Source of the DNA: Gnetum montanum
Taxonomy: Eukaryota; Streptophyta; Gnetopsida; Gnetales; Gnetaceae
Assembly (NCBI GenBank): GCA_015680685.1
Contig: MNCI01033412.1
Span: 206,362-270,361 of the forward strand
Direction: 5' to 3'
Length of the DNA: 64,000 nucleotides
In this document: positions 22,090 through 31,676 of the stretch, piece by piece
Layout of the letters: every line of letters starts with the position of its first letter
Numbering within the stretch: position 1 is the stretch's first letter
Position numbers and translations under genes: made by a program
The notes under the pieces: generated by a model
Database searches by the model: none
Seen by the model: the letters and a program-made list of their open reading frames with translations, nothing else
What the model was told of the DNA's origin: nothing

Positions 22090-24912
22090 TCATTCAAAGT
22101 TTCGGATCTTCATCATAGATTTGAAGAGTTCACTTACGTTGCCAGAATCGGAAATTTGAAGCGTTTCCAATTCCATCTTGTTCCAACAGTCAGCTTTTAC
22201 TATGTCGGGGCAGTCTTTTATTAAGAGGCTACGCAGCTGTGGCATGGCACCGTCCTCAAGCGCAGGAAGCTCCCTGAGCTTGCCCAGACCCTCCAGTCGT
22301 AGACTGCGCAGGTTAGGGAACTTTCCACTGCTTCCGAACTTCCGCGGAAGAAGAATCTTGTCACTGGAATTCTTCTGCAAATGAAGATGCCTTAGATCCC
22401 GAAGATCAGCGATCTCTGCCGGATACTCCTCGCAATTTATGTCCTTAATAACCAGCACGCGCAGAAGGCGAAAGTGACCATCATGGTGACCAGTTGGATA
22501 TTTTATCCTGCACAGTTCCAGGCACTGCAAGAATTTCGTAGGCGATCCCCACTCGTCTGGAAAAGTTTCCCAGTCCGTCGTTGCATGCAAAACTAGAACT
22601 TTCAGCGAGTCCCGAGGTGTTTTTCCAGGCTCGAATTTCTGGAATTGCAGAGACACCTGCTCCAGTTTCTCGTGCTGACAAATCAAGTCCCAAGTCCATT
22701 GCTGCTGCTGCTGCTGCTGCTCACTGCTGGCGATGTTGATTTTAGAACCCTTCACGACTTGCAGGTTTGGCATGGGCTTGTCAAGCTCGCTCCATTCAGC
22801 CGACTCAGAAGCAGAAAAATGAGTGAGGCGCTGCAGATCTGTTATCCAGGACGGTATTGCGGACACCGCAGTGTAAAGATATTCCAGGGAAGTAAGAGAT
22901 CGCACACAGTCGGGCAGATTCTGCACATCTGGTGTGTCTGATATATCCAGAAACCTAAGAAGCCTTAGGCATCCAAATTCGGCTTTTGAGGAGGCGGACT
23001 TGAGGATCTGGTCAATTCCCGACAAGTTGAGCCGTAATCCTCGAAGTGCATGTGCCTCGTGCAGAAACTTCTGCAGGGACGATTGCTGCTCAGGGGTCGG
23101 TGATTGTAAGATGAGATATTCCGCAGCGCGCAGGGTCCGTACAGACTCTGGACAGGGCTCGATTTGGCGCTGGGGAACTCTATCTACGCATATTCTGCGA
23201 GTTTTCTTCAGACGATTCTGATGCTGTGATGATGATACCAGATCGCTGCATGTGCCTCCAGATTGCATATACGCATCCAGAGCCACCTCGCGAACCAGAG
23301 TATGCATCCTCTTGACAATATAATCTGTGGGCCTACGCTCATCTTCCTTCTCGGAAACCAAAAACCTGTTGCACAGCTGCTTCAGCACTACGTAGCCTTG
23401 CTCATGTGTCTGCACCAGGCGCTCAGCCTTCCACATGCCAATTAGATGGTCTGATTCTATTTCTTCATCCTCCTTGAGGATCCCCATGAAAGCAAAGCAG
23501 CGCTTGCACTGCAGATCCAGTGCGTGGTAGCTGAGTTTGATGTTAGTTTTGGCCACATCCGGGGGAGCAGTTGTGGAGTACGAAGACGCAGACGCAGAAG
23601 AGGACTCGCTTAGTTCAGCTAAAATGGAAGCAGCCCATCTGCTGGGATCCTGCTCGTTATTCAGAAGGTTTGCCATGCTGATAATCGCCATGGGCAGACC
23701 GCCACATCGTTTCAGGGCCGTGCCTATGTCTTTAGCGTTAACTTTGGCATACTCTTTGGCTTCCTCGTTAGTCAAATGTTTGAAGAACAGATCTTTGCTG
23801 CTCTCATCTGATAGCAACTCCATTTCATAAATGCTATCCCCGGCCTTCATCTGCCTTGCAACTTCTTTACTTCTTGGGGAGATCAGAACCTTGCAGCCTT
23901 CATCTTCTGGTAGTCCAATTTCCCGAAGCTTCTCCAATACGGTTGGGTAACTTTCCTTCTCAGCCTGTGTGAGCTCCCAAATGTCATCAAGCACCACCAA
24001 GCACTTCTTACCCTTCAATTTCTCCTTAATTTTCTCCCGCATATTCTCCTGGCTTTCCCCTTCAGGGTATCCAACATGTAACTGCCCCAGCACACTCTTT
24101 TGAAGTTGCCGAATTTCAGTGCAGAAGATACACAACCAAATTGGGGGATGGACATCGGGTTTTATAGTGCCAATTTGGAACTTGGATTTAATAAACTTGT
24201 AAACATGCTGCAGAAGCCGCGTTTTTCCGCTGCCCTCTAACCCAGTGACGGCAGCTACTCTATTCTTCTTCAACAAATCCGTTACCTTTAACCTCTTGGG
24301 TTCTATATCTACGGCTTTATCTTCATCGTCAATGCTTGGCGAAGAATGCTTGCTAACAGTAGGGACAGCATCATCTCTGACATCCATGAAAGATTTGAAA
24401 CTATTCAGTTGATTTGCATCTGCTTGCAACTCCTCCAGCTGTCCAACGAAACCCTGGATCTTTGGGCTTATATCACGAATAACGGTTGCCTGAGTTCTAC
24501 CGCACAAGACAACCCAAAGCACGTACCCTTTGATATCTTCATATAAGGTGCTACTGAATATGGAACAAATTTTCTCCAACAGTGATGCAAGGCCAGTACA
24601 TGCTCTTTCGTTTCCCACTTTGTGACCTTCCTGTAACACAGCTGCACATATCTCGACGATATCTTCCCCGTCCAACACTGCATCCCGGAGGTTCCTTATC
24701 CAATAATCTTGGAGGGAGTCTCGTTGTCCAGATTTAACTGATCCATCAGCTAAGTCCAAACCTTTCTTCAGCTTTTCCAGCTCAAGTTTCAGATGTGTCA
24801 GTTGGTCATCGAACTTTCGAATAAGTTCAACATCTTTCTGGACATTCTGAGCTACCATTTTTGTTAATTGCCCAGCAGCACCCAGCGCAGCCGTAAAAAC
24901 CGTGACTGCCAT
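22090..24912 (-). CDS. CC-NB-ARC-LRR (NLR) disease-resistance-type protein
   Basis: Single-exon ORF of 940 codons, the only intact host gene seen. Residues 1-180 form a helical coiled-coil-type N-terminus with LRDAVLDGEDIVE at 75-87, equivalent to the EDVID region of Rx-N CC domains. The NB-ARC follows: P-loop GLEGSGKT 224-231, kinase 2 CLVVLDDIW 304-312, RNBS-B KVLISPRS 341-348, GLPL motif GGLPMAI 404-410, RNBS-D CFAFMGILKE 472-481. The MHD position is RMHTLV (535-540), so its aspartate is threonine. A Ser-rich loop lies at 436-448. LRRs run from about 590 to the C-terminus (for example LRLLRFLDISD, LRSLRLEGLGKLRELP), with a seven-Gln tract at 732-738. NLRs are cytosolic immune receptors that switch by ADP/ATP exchange. 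The specific pathogen or effector cannot be told. No TIR or integrated decoy domain is seen. The start is the first Met of a continuous frame. Confidence 0.93.
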   Translation of the reverse strand: MAVTVFTAALGAAGQLTKMVAQNVQKDVELIRKFDDQLTHLKLELEKLKKGLDLADGSVKSGQRDSLQDYWIRNLRDAVLDGEDIVEICAAVLQEGHKVGNERACTGLASLLEKICSIFSSTLYEDIKGYVLWVVLCGRTQATVIRDISPKIQGFVGQLEELQADANQLNSFKSFMDVRDDAVPTVSKHSSPSIDDEDKAVDIEPKRLKVTDLLKKNRVAAVTGLEGSGKTRLLQHVYKFIKSKFQIGTIKPDVHPPIWLCIFCTEIRQLQKSVLGQLHVGYPEGESQENMREKIKEKLKGKKCLVVLDDIWELTQAEKESYPTVLEKLREIGLPEDEGCKVLISPRSKEVARQMKAGDSIYEMELLSDESSKDLFFKHLTNEEAKEYAKVNAKDIGTALKRCGGLPMAIISMANLLNNEQDPSRWAASILAELSESSSASASSYSTTAPPDVAKTNIKLSYHALDLQCKRCFAFMGILKEDEEIESDHLIGMWKAERLVQTHEQGYVVLKQLCNRFLVSEKEDERRPTDYIVKRMHTLVREVALDAYMQSGGTCSDLVSSSQHQNRLKKTRRICVDRVPQRQIEPCPESVRTLRAAEYLILQSPTPEQQSSLQKFLHEAHALRGLRLNLSGIDQILKSASSKAEFGCLRLLRFLDISDTPDVQNLPDCVRSLTSLEYLYTAVSAIPSWITDLQRLTHFSASESAEWSELDKPMPNLQVVKGSKINIASSEQQQQQQQWTWDLICQHEKLEQVSLQFQKFEPGKTPRDSLKVLVLHATTDWETFPDEWGSPTKFLQCLELCRIKYPTGHHDGHFRLLRVLVIKDINCEEYPAEIADLRDLRHLHLQKNSSDKILLPRKFGSSGKFPNLRSLRLEGLGKLRELPALEDGAMPQLRSLLIKDCPDIVKADCWNKMELETLQISDSGNVSELFKSMMKIRNFE
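22699..22719 (-). repeat. CAG repeat encoding polyglutamine in the NLR
   Basis: Seven consecutive CAG codons on the coding strand (CTG on plus) lie between two LRR segments. It is a likely length-variable microsatellite within the coding region. Confidence 0.85.
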
Positions 24913-25400
24913 CTAGCTTCCTTGTTCAGAAGTGTCTTTAGGGTAGCAAAAACAAAGATACAGGAAAAAAACAATAAAGGAGTACTAAGCCTCAAGCGTG
25001 AGCTTTTAAACAGAAACTAAATCTCTCTGCAGAAGAGATGGTGGTCATCAAACTGAAATACCTGTTTCTTTCTTTGATTTTTCTTGCGGTCCTCCTTCTA
25101 ACAAGACTGCGAATATCAGGATTAACATCCTCGCATCCCGGAGCATACTAATCCAATCCTTGATGAAGTTTGCTTGTTGTTTTGCGTGTTCAGCCGATTG
25201 CTGGGAAATTCCCCAAAATGTCCAGCATCTTCCCGAAACTTCCGAGATACAATGAAATGTGTGGCGAAATTTTGGTTGTGCTTTTTGGATGTTGGGAGCA
25301 GCTCGATCCGTGGGGATTTCGGGAGGGGATTCCGGCCGTTGATCGGTAGGCAGAGCGTGGCGATCCGTGGGACGCCTGTTCTGCCTTGGCCTGGAGTTGT
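24913..25400 (-). promoter_or_regulatory. Upstream region of the NLR gene
   Basis: Non-coding sequence 5' of the NLR start, less AT-rich than the flanking repeats. It should contain the 5' UTR and core promoter by position. I did not find a TATA box that I trust. A short direct repeat of CTGCAGAAGAG-like sequence near 25027 is not enough to call an element. Confidence 0.3.
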
Positions 25401-25950
25401 TTTTATTTTTCCTTTTTTAAAAAAATGTTTTTTAAGGATTGGGGCTAGGATATTTTAGTGGATGCAAGTTTGTGTGTTTTTTCTTTTTTATTTTGTTTTT
25501 GCCGGGCCAAATGGGCCGAGCCGTTTGCCCTCCGGCAACATAATTGGAAAACTATGCTTAAGCTTTGTTTGAAAGGCAACACCTTAGGGAGGCTGCTGTA
25601 AATTGCCACCATGTTATATTTCTTTATCAATTTTTTCTTTATATTATACTTTATTTACGATATGTGATTCATTGCACTTGTAGTTAAATTATTTCATTTC
25701 TAAACATTCTTTTTTAATACAATATTTTTTTGGTGAAATATTGTAGGTATTATAAGTTATTAGAGCTACCAATATTTGAACTACAAACTTTTCAAAAAAA
25801 TCTTAATTAATAAGATAGTTAAACATAACAAATATTAAGTATGCAGTAAGGAAGTATTTTTTTATAGAATGAAATTTTGATCTTCAATTATTACAAATAA
25901 CATTGTTTAATTTACAACATTATAAACTATTGATATTGTCTTTTTGTTTT
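25401..25950. other. No recognisable feature
   Basis: T- and A-rich sequence without a supported gene. It ends in GTTTT (25946-25950), the left target duplication of the next solo LTR. Confidence 0.5.
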
Positions 25951-26841
25951 TGATGAGCGACAAGGTACCCCCTATGCCCAACCATATTAATCACAAGCTT
26001 TCACGCATGATCTGATAGAATTCCGTTGTGGTATTTAGTTCACGCATGATCTGATCGAATTCCATTGTGGTATTTAGATCATTATGTCTTGATTGTAGTT
26101 CACTGTTTTTCCACTTGGACTAGTGGCACCTTTGTCATGTATGGTTTAGTCCAAAGTGAGGCATATGATTCTTGATGTTGTTTCGACCTTATGCTATTCA
26201 TAACAATAATAAAGAAATCAATTATTTAAACTAATTAACAACGGAAAATAAAGAAATCGACCTATGAACAATGAGTGTCCGTTCCCAACTTGCCGTACAT
26301 GTTATGAACCCATGTATCCACTACTAGGATTACCAAACGCTACACTACTAGGCAAACCAAACAATAAGAGTGCTAGGATTACCAAGCGAATACGTGTTTA
26401 CACTTGAAACTAGTCACACTGATTTTGCCAATTCATTAGTATGCATGGAATGTAAATATTAACTAAGTACATAAAATATAAATTGCATTAAAAGTAAATT
26501 TAATCTAAGTCAAAGTGCTGCAATGAATAAGAATCAATCTCAATTTTATTGTCGTCAATGGAATGTGTCCAAGTACATTGCCACTTGAATAAGATGTTGT
26601 ACAACTAACTCAAATCCACATTGCAAGCACTCATTGACTATTTTTTAAGATTATGAAATAAAAATGCAAGAGTTTGGCTACTCTATTGACCAAAGAATGC
26701 TAATACATGACTGGAGCACATGTATTGATAGGCAAAAATAGACATCGTGTTTACGGGGCCCCATCAATGCATCATTTACATTGACGTGGCTGTGTTGAGG
26801 TCAAAGTGGCTATGTTGATGCAACCAATTGATGCTTCATTA
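25951..26841 (-). repeat. Solo LTR of the Athila-like family
   Basis: Starts TGATGAGCGACAAGGTACCC on plus, shares the GGATTACCAA(G/A)CG and TAGTCACACT blocks with the other LTRs, and ends GCTTCATTA. The 5-bp sequence GTTTT flanks it on both sides (25946-25950 and 26842-26846). The T-rich duplication is weak evidence alone but fits the boundaries. The second half resembles the second LTR subfamily (GGGGCCCCATCAATGCATC). It is probably left by recombination between two LTRs of one element. Confidence 0.7.
26002..26079. repeat. 39-bp tandem duplication inside the solo LTR
   Basis: The unit beginning CACGCATGATCTGAT and ending in GGTATTTAG occurs twice head to tail, from 26002 and from 26041, with two or three differences. 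Confidence 0.85.
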
Positions 26842-26899
26842 GTTTTGTATAATGAAAGTAAAACTTCAAATAATAGTATGTGTGCTAAAAGAATAGAAT

Positions 26900-28200
26900 A
26901 TTTTCGTGTATATAAACAAAGAAAAAGAAATAACATGATGAAGAGTTAAAAGCATTAAGAAAATGTGAAAGAATTTACAAAACAAATTTAAAAAAATGAC
27001 AAAAATTAGTAATAGACACTGATGAGTCATGTTTTGATGTAAAAAAGATTTGCTTAATGTTTATGCTTTTTTTGTTAAAAAAATTGAAAAAAATTATGTT
27101 AAAATTTGGAAATCCAAAATACAATCTAAAATTTAAGACACCAAAAGTCAAATCAATGCCAATGATAAGAATGATCAAATAATAATATAGATACCAAAGA
27201 GAAAGCAAAAGCTTCAATATATATTTTTACTAAGACGACAAGAAGTATTATATAATGTATTAAAATTTTAAAATTTCAATAATGCTCCTATTAAATATTT
27301 AATTATTACTATTTTAGATGCAAAGAAAACACAAGTGCTCTAATGTTGAAGTAAAGTGAATTGCATAACGTGATGATTTCATTATTGCTTATAGGGTTCT
27401 TTAATAAAAATAGAAGTTATAAAAGATACAAACCTTAAAAAGAGAATCAATCTTAAGGCTAAGCATAACAAAAAAATTCTGTAGGTAAATGAAAGTTTTG
27501 ATTGGGTTCGGTAAATATAGATATTAATCAGGGAAAGGGATTAAAATTTTAAGAAAACCAAACCTCACTCTCACCTGTCATAAGTTTACATGGTTGTAGA
27601 TATGGGGCCTCGGGTGAAATCCGTACGACCGTCAGTAACTATTAATATTGGCCTTGGCTCTTGCATCTACCCATGAAGATTTATTAACCGATCCACAGCG
27701 GAACGTATCACCCAGTTCATGGAATCCCTCGTTAATGGGAGGGATAGCGCGTGGTGAACATGCGTACAAACTGTTGCTTCCATGCATTGTCTATTATTTA
27801 ATTTTTCCAACATCTTCATCACTCTTGTCGGAGAAAGCATGATATAGATTTTAAATGAAACATATCGTTAATGGAACGTAGGGCATGCGGACGTATGCAC
27901 GGCTTCGTCGATTACCAAACTCTTCCAAGATTTTTCTATGCCACGATGAAAGACATTCAATGCGTGACAATAATCGGAGCCACATTTCCAAGATTTTTCT
28001 CAGATACGATGTAATATGTATTTAATGCTATATGAAATGATGCATAAAAGTCAGAGGTCATCACAGTAGCTGGAGCTTTCAAGCATTTATGCATGCTGCA
28101 GAAAAAAACATAAGCAACTTTGCCATGCTTCGTATGAATTTTTGACAGAATGTTTTGCAGTTGCAAGTCCCTTTTTAAGCAGTTGCAGGTCCCTTTTTAA
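26900..28200. repeat. Unclassified repeat, copy 1
   Basis: From about 27110 to 28150 this stretch resembles 30780-31676 in the same orientation. Shared landmarks are ATTAAATATTTAATTATTAC (near 27290 and 30930), a CTTAA(A)GAGAATCAA...GGCATAACA block (near 27440 and 31085), and AATGTATTTAATGC-type strings (near 28018 and 31562). Coding potential is absent. A 22-bp perfect-but-one tandem duplication (GCAGTTGCAAGTCCC...) sits at 28157-28200. Family unknown. Confidence 0.6.
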
Positions 28201-30706
28201 ATTGTCTTGAAAGTCACGTTAGATTTTCCATCGCAAAGATTTAACATGATACAAAAACAAACAGTCATGCCCTGTTTTTCACTCGGTATTTACCATTCCC
28301 CGAATTGAGACCCACGCCAGTAGTAGCGAGGCCAGATAACAGGAAATTCAGCATACAGTGTATTGGAGATTTTACAAAGATTTCCCTAAATTGGATTCCT
28401 GCTTTCAGACATAGTATTAGTACCTGTTGAGATCAACCTCGCCATGCTAAACATGGGGCCATTATCAACAATATCAACCAACAATTTATTATCAATTTTT
28501 AGGATCAACTTAGCAACATTTTTCTATCAATTTTTGTTGTAAGATGGCACATCATATCATTTTGATGTTTTGCTGCTTTTGCAAGAGTTGCTTTCCAGAG
28601 GCAGCAAAGAGATATACACCGGATCTCTTCAATTTGGTCCAATCGTTGAGGTGTCAAATGCTTGCTTATTATTGCACAGGCAAACTTCTTCCCAACTTCT
28701 TCCCCGAAGGTGTCAAACTCATGCCTATCATTTCTCAGCCGACAATCTAACTTACCAAACCCCATAAGACCGAAATTTGCTGAGAATCCATGAATGCACA
28801 TATTTGTTAAATGTCAACTTAGATGAACAGGGTCCATCCTTGTCATTCACGTGCAAAAGGGGCTCACAAGGGACAGCAAACAGGGAATTATGGTCCATGC
28901 ATGCAGCTGATGCAGTAGTATATGCCATTACTGTTCTGTTAAAAACAGTAAGAAGATATCCCACCGATTAAACCCAAAATAATGCATTTAGATAGCATAT
29001 GCTCCTCATGTAAAGAGGAGTATCCAAAGCCTGATCATATGCTGACAAAGGAATCTAGTTGGGTTACACTGCACATACTTATGAACACTATTTTGTCGTT
29101 TTTATTTTTTTGACCATTTAAAAAAGAAAAACTTGTCTGGTTAGTCAATTTTATGCATGACAGACAAAATATACAGTATATCAAACATGAAGCCTCTGCT
29201 TTTTCTGTGTTCATTAGCTGTGTCTATATTCATGCTTTTCAGCTACTCTGGCCTCACACAGGGACTCTACCTTTTTTTTGTGGGCTGACAGCAGAAGCCA
29301 CAGCCACCATAGACTGCACTTTCATTAATTCAGATTAAACTAATTTTTGCAGCATCTGTACCAACTTTCGGTGATCATCACGCAGTGCTTTGAAAAAGTT
29401 CCAGGATTGATCCATAACATTATTCATTCAGCATCCACCCAGGTCTAGAAACTCAGCATTAATCCATTTAACATTAAGCCTTTAAATAATAATCTTATTA
29501 TCATTTGATTACAGGTGCTGTATTTAAGAAGCAGACAGCAAGCAGGAATTTGACGCTGAATTAAATTTTTCAGGAAACCCAGCGAAAAATCCAAGGTCCA
29601 CGTCACAATGACAAGGGCAACGAAATTTTGCCCAAATAATTGCAGGCATATCATTGTGGGTCGTATGAGGAACAGCACTAGCAACCACTGCACATGCTCT
29701 TTACGGCATTGGAACAGCGAACAAAGCGGTACATCATTAGCAGCATAAACCATGTTTGCATCAAGAACACATCCGCCAGAGCTCCTGCAAAGCCTACCCA
29801 GAGAGAGGAAAACAAATGTTTATTTGTTTTCCTCGACGCACGCACAGCGGCAACCTTCTTTCTCTGTCTTCTGCGGTCTTCACGTGATCAGCAGTGAAAG
29901 AAAATGCGTAAAGTCCATAATAAACGTGTGCACACGCAGCAACGACGCTGGTTTTCTATTTTTTTTCTCACTCAAAAGGTGGTACACGGCACACCAAACG
30001 ACGGTGGTCCAACAACAGTGGTGGCCACATAAGTGTGTCGGCAGCTACGATAAGCAAAAAATTTGCATTTTTTTATTTTGGATTATTTATGGTTCTATTT
30101 TAAATTTTAAAATTAAAGAAATTATTTAAGTTTTCAATATTATTATTAAATTTAAGTTTTAAATATTTTATTTTAAAATATTATTATTATTGTTTTTGTC
30201 ACAGAGATTATTCCAATTTACATACCATACGGGAGGCGAGTTTTACTGTTTGCCTGTACAAAATTTAGGCATCAGTACATGTCCGTATGTTGCTCGAGAG
30301 ACGCTGCCTTAACCGCTAATACCTGCTGCCCGCTAACACCGAATATTCAAAGACAAAGATGATTATATTAAATAAACGTTACCTTATTAGACTATTCCTC
30401 ATCAAGTTCATCGTCCAAGGTTTAATGATAGACATTTTTCCAAACTTTTAATCTTCCATTTTTCAGGACGTTTTTAGTTTTCCACTTTTAAGCAAAAGAA
30501 AATTTTGGAGACTTTCTTTTTAGCACAACAATACCTATAAACGTTCCGTCTCATTAACAAATAAGCTTTTATATTAAGTCTTTCTTCTGCATCTTCATCA
30601 AGAGGTTTTAGAGAATTTTTAAGCCCAGACTCTCACCTTAAACTATATTAAATCTAAATTAAAATCCATGTATGCTAATGCTATTTCTAGAGCTGTGGAA
30701 CCTTAA
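28201..30706. other. Low-copy stretch without a recognised gene
   Basis: Base composition is more balanced than in the flanking transposons, and nothing in it matches other parts of the window. Many short ORFs occur on both strands, none with a recognised domain. It could be promoter, intron or decayed gene sequence. Confidence 0.4.
28752..28964 (-). CDS. Possible exon-like ORF, unknown product
   Basis: A 70-codon minus-strand ORF begins MGYLLTVFNRTVMAY and ends SYGVW just before a perfect GTAAGT splice-donor sequence at about 28751. A second ORF in another frame (28801-28505) covers the following sequence. No family is recognised, no acceptor or partner exon was found, and the ORF may be chance. 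Confidence 0.15.
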   Translation of the reverse strand: MGYLLTVFNRTVMAYTTASAACMDHNSLFAVPCEPLLHVNDKDGPCSSKLTFNKYVHSWILSKFRSYGVW

Positions 30707-30777
30707 NNNNNNNNNNNNNNNNNNNNNNNNNNNNNNNNNNNNNNNNNNNNNNNNNNNNNNNNNNNNNNNNNNNNNNN
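30707..30777. other. Assembly gap (71 N)
   Basis: Run of N at the left edge of repeat copy 2, so the true start of that copy is unknown. Confidence 1.
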
Positions 30778-30779
30778 AG

Positions 30780-31676
30780 AAGTTGAGGATAGAAAAAGGC
30801 AATCACAAAAAATCAACTCAATGCTAATAATAAAATGAACAAACAACAATAAAGATAAAGAAAATATAAGCTTTAATATATAGTTACTTATAGCATATAA
30901 AAAATTTAAAATCTCAATAATGCTTCATTAAATATTTAATTATTACCATTTTGGATGCAAAAAGAGGTGCTCTTAATGTTGAAGTGGATCATAGTGGCGT
31001 AGTAATTCCTTTGTTGCTTACCATTACAAACAAGAACTTTTCATTTTAGTGGAAATGGAAGAAAGGGAAACAAAAATATAAACCTTAAGAGAATCAAATC
31101 TTAATGTTAGGCATAACAGAAAATTCTAAACGTAAATGAAAGTTTCAATGGGCATATGTAATCATGTTTCAGTGAAAATTTAAAAATATGGATAACAATA
31201 AGGGGAAAGGAAAATCCATGAACACTGATTAGTCAATCCTTAGGAGATGACAGTTTATGGTCAATGGCAAAACTAGCACATCGTAAATTGTTTGTTTTCT
31301 CTACTTTGTACAATATTTAAATTTTCCAAGATTTCTCTAGAGTCTCGATGTAACATTGTAATGTATTTGGTGAGATGTTGAATCAATGGAAGGCTAGTAG
31401 ATGCTAACGCACCAACAAATTGGTTGTTTTTCTTTGTTTTGTTGATTACTTAACTTTTCAAAGAATTTTCTATGCTATCTACTTAATGCGATGGTAAGTG
31501 CATGAAAGCATGATAATAATTGGAGTTACATTTCTAAGATTTTTATTAGATCCAATGTAAGATGTATTTAATGCAATATTAAATGATGCATGAACATAAG
31601 AAGTGATTATCAAGACTTGCTCTTTGCTTTCAAGATCTTTCGCATGTTGTTCTAGATAACACAAACAATTTTGTCA
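30780..31676. repeat. Unclassified repeat, copy 2
   Basis: Diverged direct copy of about 27110-28150 as described there. It abuts the left arm of the inverted repeat at about 31677. Confidence 0.6.

Noticed and set aside
22178-24683. Multiple ORFs overlapping the NLR in other frames
   Set aside because: Shadows of the 940-codon gene, including a poly-Leu frame antisense to the CAG repeat.
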